Assembly (NCBI GenBank): GCA_003543135.1
Contig: DPJG01000029.1
Span: 1 to 59,137 of the forward strand
Reading direction: 5' to 3'
DNA from: Rheinheimera sp.
Lineage (GTDB): Bacteria > Pseudomonadota > Gammaproteobacteria > Enterobacterales > Alteromonadaceae
Length of the DNA stretch: 59,137 nt
Shown here: positions 18,295 through 33,523 of the stretch, piece by piece
Position numbering within the stretch: position 1 is the first letter of the stretch
Layout of the letters: the number at the start of each line of letters is the position of its first letter
Made by a program: the position numbers and the translations under genes
The notes under the pieces: model-generated
What the model was told of the DNA's origin: nothing
The model's database searches: none
What the model saw: only the letters and a program-made list of their open reading frames with translations

Positions 18295-19668
18295 ATGGTG
18301 TATCAGTCAGTCTGGCAAAATTGCCTAGAAGCACTGCAGTCAGAATTGCCTGCGCAGCAATTCAGCATGTGGATCCGCCCTTTGCAGGCCGATAGTTCCC
18401 ATGACGCTCTCACATTGTTTGCCCCAAACCGCTTCGTGCTGGATTGGGTCCGGGATAAATATTTAAACCGGATCAACGAGCTGATCCACGATTATTGTGG
18501 TGATCATGCACCGCGCCTGCGTTTTGAAGTGGGCAGCAGTCAAAAAACCGTCAAAGCGGCACCAGCGCCGGTCAGCCGCAGTCAAACAGCAGCCGCTGCG
18601 CCAGTAGCTGCACCCGAAGTTCCGGAACCAGCGCCAAAAACCATAGTGCGCAGTAATGTACGCGCCAATTACACCTTTGATAACTTTGTCGAAGGTAAAT
18701 CCAACCAGCTGGCGCGTGCTGCTGCCAGTCAGGTGGCAGATAATCCTGGCACTGCGTACAACCCGCTGTTTTTGTATGGCGGCACAGGTTTAGGTAAAAC
18801 CCACTTATTACACGCTGTTGGTAACGGTATTCTGGCGAAAAAGCCCGACGCTAAAGTGATTTATATGCACTCAGAGCGTTTTGTGCAGGATATGGTGAAG
18901 GCACTGCAGAATAACGCCATTGAAGAATTTAAGCGTTATTACCGCTCTGTCGACGCATTGCTGATTGACGATATTCAGTTTTTTGCGAAAAAAGATCGGT
19001 CTCAGGAAGAATTCTTTCATACTTTCAATGCGTTGCTTGAAGGTAATCAGCAAATAATCCTTACATCCGACCGTTATCCAAAAGAGATTGACGGTGTGGA
19101 AGAGCGGTTAAAAAGCCGTTTTGGCTGGGGTTTAACCATTGCGATTGAACCGCCAGAGCTGGAAACCCGCGTTGCCATTCTGATGCGCAAAGCGCAGGAG
19201 AATAACATTCGTTTACCGGAAGAAGTGGCGTTTTTTGTCGCTAAGCGGCTGCGCTCCAACGTACGGGAATTAGAAGGGGCGTTAAACCGCATTACCGCAA
19301 ACGCGAACTTTACCGGCCGCCCTATTACCATTGATTTTGTCCGTGAGTCTTTGCGCGATTTATTGGCGTTACAAGACAAACTGGTCACCATCGAAAATAT
19401 TCAGAAGACAGTGGCTGAATATTACAAAATCCGTGTTGCCGATTTGTTATCTAAACGCCGTTCCCGTTCTGTGGCCAGACCCAGGCAAATGGCGATGGCG
19501 CTTTCCAAAGAATTAACGAACCATAGCTTGCCGGAAATTGGTGATGCTTTTGGCGGTCGCGACCACACCACTGTGCTGCACGCTTGCCGTAAAATTGAGT
19601 CTCTGAAAGAAGAAACTCATGAAATTAAAGAAGATTTTCAGAATTTAATACGCACTTTGTCGTCTTAA
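18295..19668 (+). CDS. dnaA: Chromosomal replication initiator DnaA
   Basis: AAA+ initiator that binds DnaA boxes and opens oriC. 457 residues: domain I (~1-85, [15 protein letters not shown]), an Ala/Pro-rich domain II linker (~90-120), domain III with Walker [10 protein letters not shown] and Walker [10 protein letters not shown], and domain IV with the box-reading [15 protein letters not shown]. The GGAG ribosome site lies only 2 bases before ATG 18295 but 5 bases before the in-frame GTG at 18298, so GTG may be the true start, as in E. coli dnaA. It leads the dnaA-dnaN-recF-gyrB cluster. Confidence 0.98.
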   Translation: MVYQSVWQNCLEALQSELPAQQFSMWIRPLQADSSHDALTLFAPNRFVLDWVRDKYLNRINELIHDYCGDHAPRLRFEVGSSQKTVKAAPAPVSRSQTAAAAPVAAPEVPEPAPKTIVRSNVRANYTFDNFVEGKSNQLARAAASQVADNPGTAYNPLFLYGGTGLGKTHLLHAVGNGILAKKPDAKVIYMHSERFVQDMVKALQNNAIEEFKRYYRSVDALLIDDIQFFAKKDRSQEEFFHTFNALLEGNQQIILTSDRYPKEIDGVEERLKSRFGWGLTIAIEPPELETRVAILMRKAQENNIRLPEEVAFFVAKRLRSNVRELEGALNRITANANFTGRPITIDFVRESLRDLLALQDKLVTIENIQKTVAEYYKIRVADLLSKRRSRSVARPRQMAMALSKELTNHSLPEIGDAFGGRDHTTVLHACRKIESLKEETHEIKEDFQNLIRTLSS

Positions 19669-19680
19669 TAGGGAAAGGTT

Positions 19681-20784
19681 ATGCAATTTTACATTGACCG
19701 TGACACGCTGCTGAAACCACTGCAAATGGTATCCGGTGCTATTGAGCGCCGTCATACTTTGCCTATTTTGTCGAATGTGCTGCTGGACGTGACGCCTGAA
19801 GCTTTATCGTTAACAGGTACAGATTTAGAAATTGAACTGGTCGCCGCAGTGCCTTTAACCCAGGTGCAGGTGCCAGGCCGGGTGACTATTCCTGCAAAAA
19901 AACTACTCGATATCTGTCGTTCTTTGCCAGAAGGTTCACCGCTGCATATTTCGTTGCAAGGCGACAACTGTGTTGTCAGTACCGGCAAAAGTAAATTTAC
20001 CTTATCAACCTTAAGCGCCAACGACTATCCGAATCTGGAATCCTGGCAAGGTGAGGTGGAATTTGATTTAACCCGGGCGCAATTACGGAAATTATTGGAC
20101 GACACTGCTTTTTCGATGGCGAACCAGGACGTGCGTTATTACCTGAATGGTTTGTTGTTTGAAGTGGATAACGGCACTTTGCGCACTGTGGCAACGGACG
20201 GTCACCGTCTGGCATTAAGCTCAATGGAATTGGCTGTAACTGCTGGTCAGCAGAAACAAGTCATTATTCCGCGTAAAGGTGTACTGGAGCTGATGCGGTT
20301 GTTAGTGAATGATGACCAGGTGATCCGCCTGGCCATTGGCCAAAACCATATCCGTTTACTCGACAGCCAGTTTAGCTTTAGCAGCAAATTAATTGACGGC
20401 CGTTTCCCGGATTATCGCCGGGTGCTGCCACGCAACAGTTCCAAACAAGTCACAGCACATCGTGCTGTGTTAAAAGATGCTTGTGTGCGCGCGTCAATTT
20501 TATCGAATGAAAAATACCGTGGTGTACGTTTTACGCTGAGTTCCGGTGAGTTGCAGATTGTTGCCAATAACCCTGAGCATGAACAGGCTGAAGAAGTCAT
20601 TGAAGTTGAGTATCAGGGCGACACCTTGGAAATTGGCTTTAACGTGGGTTATGTGCTGGATGTGTTAAACACTTTAGGTACAGATTTGATCATTATGCAT
20701 TTAAGCGATGCCAACTCCAGCTCGCTGGTGGAAGGTGTGGGTAATCAGGGCGCCTTGTACGTCGTGATGCCAATGCGGCTGTAA
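19681..20784 (+). CDS. dnaN: DNA polymerase III beta subunit (sliding clamp)
   Basis: Ring-shaped processivity clamp of the replicative polymerase. 367 residues, the usual length (E. coli 366), with three repeated clamp domains. The C-terminus VVMPMRL matches the conserved MPMRL end that forms the partner-binding pocket. It starts 12 bases after the dnaA stop behind a GGGAAAGG ribosome site. Confidence 0.98.
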   Translation: MQFYIDRDTLLKPLQMVSGAIERRHTLPILSNVLLDVTPEALSLTGTDLEIELVAAVPLTQVQVPGRVTIPAKKLLDICRSLPEGSPLHISLQGDNCVVSTGKSKFTLSTLSANDYPNLESWQGEVEFDLTRAQLRKLLDDTAFSMANQDVRYYLNGLLFEVDNGTLRTVATDGHRLALSSMELAVTAGQQKQVIIPRKGVLELMRLLVNDDQVIRLAIGQNHIRLLDSQFSFSSKLIDGRFPDYRRVLPRNSSKQVTAHRAVLKDACVRASILSNEKYRGVRFTLSSGELQIVANNPEHEQAEEVIEVEYQGDTLEIGFNVGYVLDVLNTLGTDLIIMHLSDANSSSLVEGVGNQGALYVVMPMRL

Positions 20785-20796
20785 TTGTTGTAGTTT

Positions 20797-24313
<3,517 letters not shown>

Positions 24314-24331
24314 CAACACTCTGTGTTCATC

Positions 24332-24362
24332 AAAAAACCATCCTTATCAAGGATGGTTTTTT
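24332..24362 (+). terminator. Intrinsic terminator after gyrB
   Basis: CCATCCTT-ATC-AAGGATGG with flanking A and T tracts, ending in six or more T. It closes the dnaA-gyrB cluster 18 bases after the gyrB stop. Confidence 0.88.
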
Positions 24363-24610
24363 GTTTTCAGCGCCAGATAAAACAGCATTGCTGAATAGCA
24401 GAATAAAGCAAGTTGATAACATTGATTCTATCTTGGGTCCAGTCTGCACCGATACATTACGTCTAATGTGGATAAACAAATGTAATGACTGCACTGGCGG
24501 AAAAAACCGAGAAAAAACCCGCTTTAGCGCTACAGAAACAGCACGTAAATGGGTATACTTTTCGGTCATTTTTGCAGGTCTATCTCATTCAGCGAGCAGG
24601 TGCGCCTTCT

Positions 24611-25534
24611 ATGCACAATTACGATATTAAAACATTCCAGGGATTGATCCTGGCATTACAGGATTATTGGGCCCGTCAGGGTTGTGTCATAGTGCAGCCC
24701 CTTGATATGGAAGTGGGTGCCGGTACCTTCCATCCGATGACCTTTTTACGTTCTTTAGGCCCAGAGCCAAGCAACGTGGCTTATGTGCAGCCGTGCCGCC
24801 GTCCAACTGATGGCCGTTATGGCGAAAACCCAAACCGCTTACAGCACTATTATCAATTTCAGGTGATTTTAAAGCCGTCGCCGGCCAATATTCAGGAGCT
24901 GTATTTAGGCTCTTTACGCGAGCTGGGCATTGATACCCTGGTGCACGATATCCGTTTTGTCGAAGACAACTGGGAATCACCAACCCTGGGTGCCTGGGGT
25001 TTAGGCTGGGAAGTGTGGTTAAACGGCATGGAAGTCACACAGTTCACTTATTTCCAGCAAGTGGGTGGCTTAGAGTGCCGTCCGGTCACAGGCGAAATTA
25101 CCTATGGTTTAGAGCGTCTTGCCATGTACATTCAGGGCGTGGACAGCATTTTTGATCTGGTCTGGACCGACGGCCCTATGGGGCGTGTGACCTATGGTGA
25201 TGTGTTCCACCAGAACGAAGTTGAGCAGTCTACTTACAACTTTGAATATGCCGATGTACCAGCGCTGTTTGCCGCTTTTGACCAATACGAAGCCGAAAGC
25301 CATAAACTGATTGAGCTGGGTTTACCACTGCCGGCTTATGAAAAAGTGATGAAAGCCTCTCATGCCTTTAACCTGCTGGATGCACGCCACGCCATTTCTG
25401 TGACAGAACGTCAGCGTTATATTCTGCGGGTGCGCACTTTAGCCAAGGCCTGTGCTGAAGCGTATTATGCTGCCCGCGAAAAGCTGGGTTTCCCGTTATG
25501 CCGTAACCAGTCACAAGTGCAGCAGGAGGTTTAA
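24611..25534 (+). CDS. glyQ: Glycyl-tRNA synthetase alpha chain
   Basis: Catalytic subunit of the alpha2beta2 bacterial GlyRS. 307 residues from the ATG at 24611, which begins [20 protein letters not shown] as in E. coli. A reading frame open further upstream to 24485 has no family similarity and is not used. Conserved segments include [19 protein letters not shown] and [19 protein letters not shown]. The stop codon abuts the glyS start. The 297 bases upstream, after the gyrB terminator, must carry its promoter; I see no convincing hexamer pair there. Confidence 0.97.
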   Translation: MHNYDIKTFQGLILALQDYWARQGCVIVQPLDMEVGAGTFHPMTFLRSLGPEPSNVAYVQPCRRPTDGRYGENPNRLQHYYQFQVILKPSPANIQELYLGSLRELGIDTLVHDIRFVEDNWESPTLGAWGLGWEVWLNGMEVTQFTYFQQVGGLECRPVTGEITYGLERLAMYIQGVDSIFDLVWTDGPMGRVTYGDVFHQNEVEQSTYNFEYADVPALFAAFDQYEAESHKLIELGLPLPAYEKVMKASHAFNLLDARHAISVTERQRYILRVRTLAKACAEAYYAAREKLGFPLCRNQSQVQQEV

Positions 25535-27598
25535 GTGGTGCAGGATTTTATTGTTGAGATTGGTACTGAAGAGTTACCACCGAAGTCGCTGCAAACTTTA
25601 GCAACGGCTTTTGAACAAAATATTGTCGATGAGCTGAATAAACTCGGTTTGTCTTTCAGCAACACTGCCTGGTACGCAGCGCCACGCCGTCTCGCGGTGC
25701 GGGTCAATCAGCTGGTGGCTCAACAGGCCGATAAAGTGGTGGAAAAACGCGGGCCGGCGCTCGCAAGTGCTTTTGATGCTTCTGGTCAACCGACCAAAGC
25801 AGCACAAGCCTGGGCTGCTTCCAACGGCATTAGTGTGGAACAGGCCGAACGCCTGGAAACGGACAAAGGTGCCTGGCTGGTGCATAAAGCCAAAGTGCTG
25901 GGCGCTGCTACCGTCAGTTTATTACCTGAAGTCATTCACAACGCGCTGGCAAAATTGCCTATTGCCAAGCCCATGCGCTGGGGCCATTCCACTGCCGAAT
26001 TTATCCGTCCTGTGCACACTGTAGTGATGTTGTATGGCAACGACATAGTGCCGGCAACAGTGCTGGGCAAAACTTCAGGCCGTGCTACTCATGGTCACAG
26101 ATTCCACGCCCCGGCGCTGGTGGAAATTGCCAATGCCGATGCTTACTTAAGCACGCTGGAACAGGCTTTTGTGGTGGCAGATTACGCCAAACGCCGTGCT
26201 TTTATTGCCGCTGAGGTAGCAAAAACCGCAGCCTCGCTCAATGGCATGGTCGCGACTGACGAAGCGCTGCTCGATGAAGTGACGTCTTTAGTGGAATGGC
26301 CAGTGGTGCTGGTCGGTTCATTTGAAGAGCGTTTCCTCGAAGTGCCGGCTGAGCCGTTAATTTCGACCATGAAAGACAACCAGAAGTACTTCCCGCTGCT
26401 GGATAATAACGGCAAGTTACTGAATAAATTCATTTTTGTTGCCAATATCAACAGTAAAGACCCGAGCCAGATCATCTCGGGTAACGAAAAAGTAGTGCGG
26501 CCAAGGTTAACAGATGCCCAGTTCTTTTTTACTGTGGATAAAAAAACCAAACTGGCCGACCGCCTTGAGAGTTTAGGCACTGTATTGTTCCAGCAAAAAC
26601 TCGGCACTTTACGTGAAAAATCTGAGCGCATTGCCAAGCTGTCGGCTTATATTGCCGGCAAAATTGGCGCCAATGTACAGCATGCTGAGCGCGCTGGTTT
26701 ACTGTCGAAAACCGACCTGATGAGCAACATGGTTGGTGAGTTCCCGGAAACACAGGGCATTATGGGCATGCATTATGCCCGGATTGACGGCGAGCCAGAG
26801 GCTGTTGCGGTTGCGCTGAACGAACAATACAAACCGCGTTTTGCCGGTGACAGCCTGCCAAGTCAGCTCGAAGCCTGTGCAGTGGCCATTGCTGATAAAC
26901 TCGATTCGTTAGTGGGTATTTTTGGTATTGGTCAGGCGCCAAAAGGCGATAAAGACCCCTTTGCACTGCGCCGTGCTGCCATTGGTGCGCTGCGGATTAT
27001 GGTAGAAAAACAGCTGCCATTAGACTTGCTGGACATCATCAGCTATGCCCAAAACACTTTTGGTGACAAGTTAACCCAAGCCACTGTTGCTGACGAAGTG
27101 CTGGAATTTATGCTGGCGCGTTTCCGTGCCTGGTACGAAGGCGAAGGTTATGCCGTCGATGTAATTCAGGCCGTACTGGCGCGTCGCCCAACCAATCCGG
27201 CCGATTTTGACCGCCGTGTTAAAGCTGTGGCTGAATTCCGTAAATTAGAAGCGGCTTCAGCTTTAGCTGCTGCCAATAAGCGGGTTGCCAATATTCTGGC
27301 CAAAGTGGAAGGTGAGCTGCCACAACAGGTCAATACCACTTTATTGCAGGCGGGTGCTGAACAAGCCTTGTTTGCCGCTTTATCGGCTAAACAAACTGAG
27401 CTGGAAACCCTGTTTGCCAAAGGTGACTACAACACAGCCTTAAGCACGCTGTCCTCCTTACGTCAGGTGATTGATCAGTTCTTTGACGAAGTGATGGTGA
27501 ACGTTGAGGATATGGCGGTGCGGCAAAACCGCCTGGCGCTGTTAAACCAACTGCGTTTAGCTTTCCTGCATGTTGCTGATATTTCTGTGCTGCAATAA
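25535..27598 (+). CDS. glyS: Glycyl-tRNA synthetase beta chain
   Basis: The tRNA-binding beta subunit, 687 residues against 689 in E. coli. It starts with [15 protein letters not shown] and contains [14 protein letters not shown] and the C-terminal anticodon-binding region. Translation starts at GTG 25535 (or the next GTG, 25538) behind GGAGG, with no gap after the glyQ stop, which indicates strict coupling for 1:1 production. Confidence 0.97.
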   Translation: MVQDFIVEIGTEELPPKSLQTLATAFEQNIVDELNKLGLSFSNTAWYAAPRRLAVRVNQLVAQQADKVVEKRGPALASAFDASGQPTKAAQAWAASNGISVEQAERLETDKGAWLVHKAKVLGAATVSLLPEVIHNALAKLPIAKPMRWGHSTAEFIRPVHTVVMLYGNDIVPATVLGKTSGRATHGHRFHAPALVEIANADAYLSTLEQAFVVADYAKRRAFIAAEVAKTAASLNGMVATDEALLDEVTSLVEWPVVLVGSFEERFLEVPAEPLISTMKDNQKYFPLLDNNGKLLNKFIFVANINSKDPSQIISGNEKVVRPRLTDAQFFFTVDKKTKLADRLESLGTVLFQQKLGTLREKSERIAKLSAYIAGKIGANVQHAERAGLLSKTDLMSNMVGEFPETQGIMGMHYARIDGEPEAVAVALNEQYKPRFAGDSLPSQLEACAVAIADKLDSLVGIFGIGQAPKGDKDPFALRRAAIGALRIMVEKQLPLDLLDIISYAQNTFGDKLTQATVADEVLEFMLARFRAWYEGEGYAVDVIQAVLARRPTNPADFDRRVKAVAEFRKLEAASALAAANKRVANILAKVEGELPQQVNTTLLQAGAEQALFAALSAKQTELETLFAKGDYNTALSTLSSLRQVIDQFFDEVMVNVEDMAVRQNRLALLNQLRLAFLHVADISVLQ

Positions 27599-27626
27599 CA
27601 CTGCAGTTTGGTGCTGATAGCAAAAT

Positions 27627-27653
27627 AAAACCCGGCAAGCGCCGGGTTTTTTT
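27627..27653 (+). terminator. Intrinsic terminator after glyS
   Basis: CCCGGC-AAGC-GCCGGG hairpin with A-rich left and seven T on the right. The symmetry also suits the convergent MerR gene. Confidence 0.87.
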
Positions 27654-27670
27654 ATGCCTCAACTTTGCCA

Positions 27671-28429
27671 TCAGTCTGCTTCAGGCCCGGCCAAGGTTGC
27701 AGCGTACAGTCTCAGGCCGTCATGCATCAGTTCTGCTGTACCTGCACCAAACCTGTTGTAATAGTTGCTAAAACGTTCGTCCTGCACATAGAGGCTGGCC
27801 AGTTGCAACAGCCGCTCCGCCGGGCAGGCGCCATAACTCAGTAACCATTGGTGCTGAGCCCGCATCAGTTGTTGTACTTCAGCTGCATCCGCGCTGAGGT
27901 GACGCAGTTGTGACAATTGTGACGCTATCAGCTCGCCTTGTTGGGCTTGCGCCTGTTGTTCGCTGGCTGATAACTGTTGTTGTTGCTGCTCGTGTTGCTC
28001 AATTTCAGTGGCTCCCCAGCGTTGAATTGCTTCTTCGCGCAGCACCTGTGGACTGAAATGTTGAAATAAAGCTGAATGATTTGGGTTAGACATAGTGTCA
28101 GACTCCAGTTGTAACAAAGATTGGTCCAGCATGGCTAACAGTTTGGTCAGATGGTCCAACCTTGCTGTTAGCTGCTGCTTTTGCGCCAATAAACAAGAGA
28201 CTAAGTTGTAGTCCGGGTTTTGCAGCAAACGCTGAATTTCCGCCAGAGGCAATTCCAGTTCGCGATACATCAGGATCTGTTGCAGCTGCAATAATTGTTG
28301 TTGCTGATACAAACGGTAACCGCCGGCACTGCGTGCCATGGGTTTAAATAAACCTATCTGATCATAATGGTGTAAGGTGCGGACACTAATGCCGGCAATC
28401 TTAGCTAACTGGCTGATGGTAAAGGACAT
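27671..28429 (-). CDS. MerR-family regulator with TipAS-like domain
   Basis: 252 residues. The MerR DNA-binding domain is clear at 1-70 (FTISQLAKIAGISVRTLHHYDQIG, then GYRLY). A coiled coil (~80-110) follows. The C-terminal part (~120-250) resembles the TipAS antibiotic-recognition domain, with a Gln-rich stretch around 145-165 and conserved helices around YGACPAERLLQLASLYVQDERF. TipA-type proteins bind thiopeptides and other drugs and activate their own promoter. A perfect 15-bp dyad at 28470-28484, 41 bases upstream, is the likely operator. It is convergent with glyS and not in an operon. Confidence 0.9.
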   Translation of the reverse strand: MSFTISQLAKIAGISVRTLHHYDQIGLFKPMARSAGGYRLYQQQQLLQLQQILMYRELELPLAEIQRLLQNPDYNLVSCLLAQKQQLTARLDHLTKLLAMLDQSLLQLESDTMSNPNHSALFQHFSPQVLREEAIQRWGATEIEQHEQQQQQLSASEQQAQAQQGELIASQLSQLRHLSADAAEVQQLMRAQHQWLLSYGACPAERLLQLASLYVQDERFSNYYNRFGAGTAELMHDGLRLYAATLAGPEAD

Positions 28430-28469
28430 AACTTAGTTTCTTTGTTTAGGCTCAACTGCAGTCTGGGCC

Positions 28470-28484
28470 CTGACGTTACGTCAG
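28470..28484 (-). promoter_or_regulatory. Candidate MerR operator
   Basis: CTGACGTTACGTCAG is a perfect dyad with 7-base arms. On the minus strand it lies between TTGCGT and a weak CAGACT with a 19-base spacer, the stretched geometry typical of MerR-activated promoters. Confidence 0.55.
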
Positions 28485-28535
28485 ACGCAAATGATTTTTT
28501 AAAATTTTCAGGGTGGCGCTGATCAAAGCTGTGAG

Positions 28536-29579
28536 TTAATGCACCTGATTGCGGCCACTGGCTTTGGACAGATACAGCTGCTGATCGGCTCTTTTAATTG
28601 CAGCCTGAATATCCTCTGCTGCTGTGGCTTCTGCCACCCCAAAACTGCCGGTAATAACTAAATCGGGGTGCTCCGGTAATAACCTCTGTTGGGCAATAGT
28701 AGCGCGGATTTTATCGGCTACCCGCAGTGCGTCCTGCAGGCCGGTTTTGGGTAACAATAATAAAAATTCTTCGCCGCCATAACGGCAACAAATATCCTGA
28801 GTGCGCAGTTTTTGCCGGAATAACAGCGCCGCCTGTTGTAATACTAAATCGCCCTGATCATGGCCAAAACTGTCGTTGATATGTTTAAAGTGGTCAATGT
28901 CGGTCATGACCACCGCCATAGGGAAAAACAGCTCAGGTTGTTGTTTGGTATGCTCCGGCAATACTTCTTCCAGAAAACGCCGGTTGGCCAGATTGGTCAG
29001 TACGTCGGTATTGGCTTGTTGCTCTTTGCTGTGCTGCAGCACGCTCATCGAATGATGGCTGCGCTCACGGAAATGTTCATTGATCCAGCCGACCGCCAGC
29101 ACAGTGGCAAACGAGGCCAGAAAACGCGGCACCTCTGCTGTGGTGTAACGGGCTTGTTGTAGCTCAGGACCAAATAACAAAAACATCAGTCCGGAAAACA
29201 TCAGCAGATTCAGAATAATGCCGGCTTTGGCACCAAGCAGGCCAAACATGATCAGCGGTACCGGAAATACCCAATATAGAGCGGTGTTTTGTGAACCACC
29301 GTGCCATACCAGTAACAACACAAAAAACAACGCAAAAAGAGCCACTAAAGTACAGGCCAGCTGAAGTTGCTGTGAGCGGTGAAACCAGATAGAAATCAAC
29401 AGCAGCGCCAGCGCAGCACCAAATAACAGCAGTTGTAATGACAAATCAGCGCTGAATAAGTGATAAAAGCCCATCAGCAATAATGTCAGTGAGCTGATAT
29501 AGCTGGCAAATAACAGAATATAACGCCGTCTGAGCTGATCGATAGAAGCGGCTTTATGATGGCTTTGCGACAATGGCAA
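28536..29579 (-). CDS. Membrane-bound diguanylate cyclase
   Basis: Makes cyclic di-GMP from two GTP. 347 residues. About five or six TM helices occupy residues ~25-180 as a membrane sensor of unknown ligand. The GGDEF domain follows from ~185, with DHFKHINDSFGHDQGD and an active-site RYGGEEF. The RxxD inhibitory site is present as RTQD five residues before GGEEF, so feedback inhibition is expected. No EAL domain. It stands alone between the MerR gene and tusA; with its start 64 bases from the tusA stop, a shared transcript with tusA is possible. Confidence 0.93.
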   Translation of the reverse strand: MPLSQSHHKAASIDQLRRRYILLFASYISSLTLLLMGFYHLFSADLSLQLLLFGAALALLLISIWFHRSQQLQLACTLVALFALFFVLLLVWHGGSQNTALYWVFPVPLIMFGLLGAKAGIILNLLMFSGLMFLLFGPELQQARYTTAEVPRFLASFATVLAVGWINEHFRERSHHSMSVLQHSKEQQANTDVLTNLANRRFLEEVLPEHTKQQPELFFPMAVVMTDIDHFKHINDSFGHDQGDLVLQQAALLFRQKLRTQDICCRYGGEEFLLLLPKTGLQDALRVADKIRATIAQQRLLPEHPDLVITGSFGVAEATAAEDIQAAIKRADQQLYLSKASGRNQVH

Positions 29580-29642
29580 AACGGTAGTTCCGAAGCTGTT
29601 GAATAATCAAGAGTCTGCGACCGGATCCTTGAAATAACAAGT

Positions 29643-29891
29643 TTAACCGGCGCTTTTTTTCAGCAAATAACGATAAGGCAACTCTGAAGTGTCCATCGCC
29701 ACAAGTTCGTGATCCATAAAACGACAAAAAGCCGGAATGTCGCGGGTGGTGGCCGGGTCGTCGGCCAGGATCAACAGGGTTTGGCCCGCGGCCATTTTCC
29801 GGATGGTCAGCCGCACCATCATTACAGGCTCAGGGCAGCGTAAACCTAAAGCATCCAGTTGTTGATCGGCATGGGCAAACACATCAGTCAT
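29643..29891 (-). CDS. tusA: Sulfur carrier protein TusA
   Basis: Small sulfur-transfer protein that carries persulfide from IscS toward 2-thiouridine in tRNA. 82 residues with [18 protein letters not shown], containing the reactive Cys19, and [17 protein letters not shown]. The frame is open 32 codons upstream, but the ATG at 29891 gives the normal TusA N-terminus. Confidence 0.96.
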   Translation of the reverse strand: MTDVFAHADQQLDALGLRCPEPVMMVRLTIRKMAAGQTLLILADDPATTRDIPAFCRFMDHELVAMDTSELPYRYLLKKSAG

Positions 29892-29956
29892 GGTGCATTC
29901 CGCGAGAGTAAAACAGCCGCTTATGGTAACGGCTTGGCTGGTGGATTTCAAAATAT

Positions 29957-29984
29957 AAAAAACGGCCTTTACCGGCCGTTTTTG
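29957..29984 (-). terminator. Terminator after pepQ
   Basis: AACGGCC and GGCCGTT arms with a short loop, followed on the minus strand by a T-rich run. It separates pepQ from tusA. Confidence 0.7.
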
Positions 29985-30009
29985 CAAATGATGCTGCTGA
30001 TGTCAGTGA

Positions 30010-31350
<1,341 letters not shown>

Positions 31351-31427
31351 TTATCATATGAAGTTACAGCAGCCGCTGCTACGGCTGCAATAGGCCCACA
31401 GGGGGCAACACAGGCTCTGGTGCTGAC

Positions 31428-33353
31428 TCAGGAGCTTTCACCGACCTGCATAGTGCTTAATGGCACAAAAACGTCGTGGTTCTGATTCATTCTGATGTTG
31501 TAAATCTGATAATAAGCCAGCACCGCTTTGACATATTCCCGTGTTTCTTTAAACGGAATAGTTTCAATCCAGATATCCAGCGGCATCTGCTGGCCTTTGG
31601 GCAACCAGGTTTTTACTCTGCTGTAACCGGCGTTATAAGAGGCGGTCGCAAAGACCAGGTTATTGTTATTTTGCCGCATTAAATAGTTCAGATAGTCGGT
31701 CCCCATATCAATATTTACATTGGGGTTATACAAGGTTTGTACCGCAACCCGCCGGCCCGAGATATGTTTAGCCGTTTGCGGCATAATTTGCATTAAACCA
31801 TGGGCACCCACCGGCGATTTAGCCGTCGGAATAAAGGTGCTTTCGCGTCGGGTAATGGCCATGGCCCAGGCAGGGTCTACCTGAGCTGCTTTGGCATGTT
31901 TTTGAATTTCCTGATTAAACACCATCGGAAAACGCATTTCTACGTCATCCCAATAACCGGCATCCGCCAGTGCAAAAATGGCTCTGTCATACCAGCCTTT
32001 GTCATAAGCGTACTTGGCGGCGCTGAGTTTTTCCGGTTCTGTGCCGTATTTTTGCAGGAACGTCAGTTCCCGCTTGGCGGCGTTGGGCCGGCCAATGGCC
32101 TGCCATTCATACATCCGCGCTATAGCCGCACTCTTTTTAAAAGCCTGATACTGTTCGGCCGTGATCGGCACTGGTTTATGCGCCAGGCTGGGTTTCAGGC
32201 CCAGTTTGGCGGCGGCCATAAAACCATAATAACTGCGTTCTTCGGCAAGGCTTGCCAGCTGTTGTTTGGCTTGTTCCTGCTGCCCCAGCTCCTGCAGCAC
32301 CCGAGCTTGCCAATACCTTAAGTTATCTTTGTTACGGCTCTCAGCTGGCAGTTCAGCCAGCATTTGCTGAATTTGTTGCCATTGTTTTTGCCGCAACAAC
32401 CAGGCCAGTTGCCACTGAATAAATAAATCATCTTTTAGTGCCACCGGCACCATAGCGATAAATTTGGTGGCTCGGGCGTCGTTTTTGCTGGCCAGGGCAA
32501 TAGCAAACTGTCGGGCTACGTCGGTGCGCTGTGCTTTGGTAAATTGCGGATCAGTTTCAAATCTTTGCCATACCCTGAGCGCCTGTTCCGGCTGTTTCCA
32601 CACCATTTTTTTCAGGGCATAGGTCAGAATTTCGCGCTCCCAACGATGTTTGAGTGGCAAAAAATTTTGTCTTTGCACCAGGCCTGGGTTTTCAATCACC
32701 TGTTTCCATTTATCACCAAGGTATTGCAGGTTTTTTGGCAGCAGGGTGCGTAAATAAGGGATGATCCGTTCATCACCGCCATCGGCGGCTTTGGTTAAGC
32801 GGGCCCACACCACTTCCGGCGTGCGCTGGCCGGCTTTTTGCCAGCGGGAAAACAGGTTGTCACACTCTTTGGGCAGCGACTTACCCACAGTCCAGAGTTT
32901 GGTCACTTCAGGCCAGATGGTTTTAGCCGGCTCATTCAGTAGCCTAAGTTGCAGTGCATAACAGTCCAGCACAGTGTCTGTGCCCATCTGGTAGTTCTGT
33001 AAAAAAGGCTGGCTCAGGCCAACACTGGCTAAATAAATCAGCCAGCGTTTTTTCATTGGCCATTCCAGTGGCGTGCCCTGGTGGCGTTTTAAAAAATCTT
33101 TAACCTCGGCAGTTTTGCCCAGCGCGCGGCTTAAATACTCCAGCTCAACATAAGGTTTCAGCGGGTAATGATGTAAATCACGCAGGATTTTTTGCGCTTG
33201 TTCAGGGCTTGCTTTCTGAATGTTTTTTTCAGCTTTGAGAAAACGTTCCCGCAACACCTGATCGGAAGGTGCTGCCAGAGTGCTGCTGCTGAACACCAGC
33301 AGCAGCGACATAAAAAAACCTGTTCCTGAGATGCCGAACTTCGGTTGCCACAT
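31428..33353 (-). CDS. slt: Soluble lytic murein transglycosylase (Slt type)
   Basis: Periplasmic enzyme that cuts the MurNAc-GlcNAc bond of peptidoglycan, forming 1,6-anhydro ends. About 641 residues, near the E. coli Slt70 length. A signal peptide ends near FSSSTLAA. A long alpha-superhelical U/L region covers ~50-460, and the catalytic SLT domain has the Glu in AITRRESTF, GAHGLMQIMPQTA and ATASYNAGYSRV. The start is uncertain: ATG 33353 or GTG 33368. It is divergent from fadB. Confidence 0.93.
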   Translation of the reverse strand: MWQPKFGISGTGFFMSLLLVFSSSTLAAPSDQVLRERFLKAEKNIQKASPEQAQKILRDLHHYPLKPYVELEYLSRALGKTAEVKDFLKRHQGTPLEWPMKKRWLIYLASVGLSQPFLQNYQMGTDTVLDCYALQLRLLNEPAKTIWPEVTKLWTVGKSLPKECDNLFSRWQKAGQRTPEVVWARLTKAADGGDERIIPYLRTLLPKNLQYLGDKWKQVIENPGLVQRQNFLPLKHRWEREILTYALKKMVWKQPEQALRVWQRFETDPQFTKAQRTDVARQFAIALASKNDARATKFIAMVPVALKDDLFIQWQLAWLLRQKQWQQIQQMLAELPAESRNKDNLRYWQARVLQELGQQEQAKQQLASLAEERSYYGFMAAAKLGLKPSLAHKPVPITAEQYQAFKKSAAIARMYEWQAIGRPNAAKRELTFLQKYGTEPEKLSAAKYAYDKGWYDRAIFALADAGYWDDVEMRFPMVFNQEIQKHAKAAQVDPAWAMAITRRESTFIPTAKSPVGAHGLMQIMPQTAKHISGRRVAVQTLYNPNVNIDMGTDYLNYLMRQNNNNLVFATASYNAGYSRVKTWLPKGQQMPLDIWIETIPFKETREYVKAVLAYYQIYNIRMNQNHDVFVPLSTMQVGESS

Positions 33354-33396
33354 CTGTATAAATACCACCTATAGTTACACAGGCGTCGACGGCGAA

Positions 33397-33414
33397 TTCA
33401 AACAAGCGTTTAAA
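33397..33414. promoter_or_regulatory. Candidate PsrA-type operator upstream of fadB
   Basis: TTCAAAC-AAGC-GTTTAAA is an imperfect dyad (6 of 7 positions match) fitting the GAAAC-N4-GTTTG type motif described for PsrA, the TetR regulator of fatty-acid degradation in many gammaproteobacteria. It lies 110 bases before fadB in the divergent slt-fadB gap. Confidence 0.4.
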
Positions 33415-33523
33415 TAACGGTTGAATTTTTTCCTGAACCGCGACACACTGGACCCGCACAAGACTCATCTGACCTGTTGCGATAAAAAAGCATTTGTCAC
33501 CTACGCGACGAAGGAGAACATCC

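Noticed and set aside
24485-24610. N-terminal extension of GlyQ
   Set aside because: No similarity to GlyQ; the family start is at 24611.
31800-32321. 173-codon plus-strand frame inside slt
   Set aside because: Antisense to a well-supported lytic transglycosylase; low-complexity shadow.
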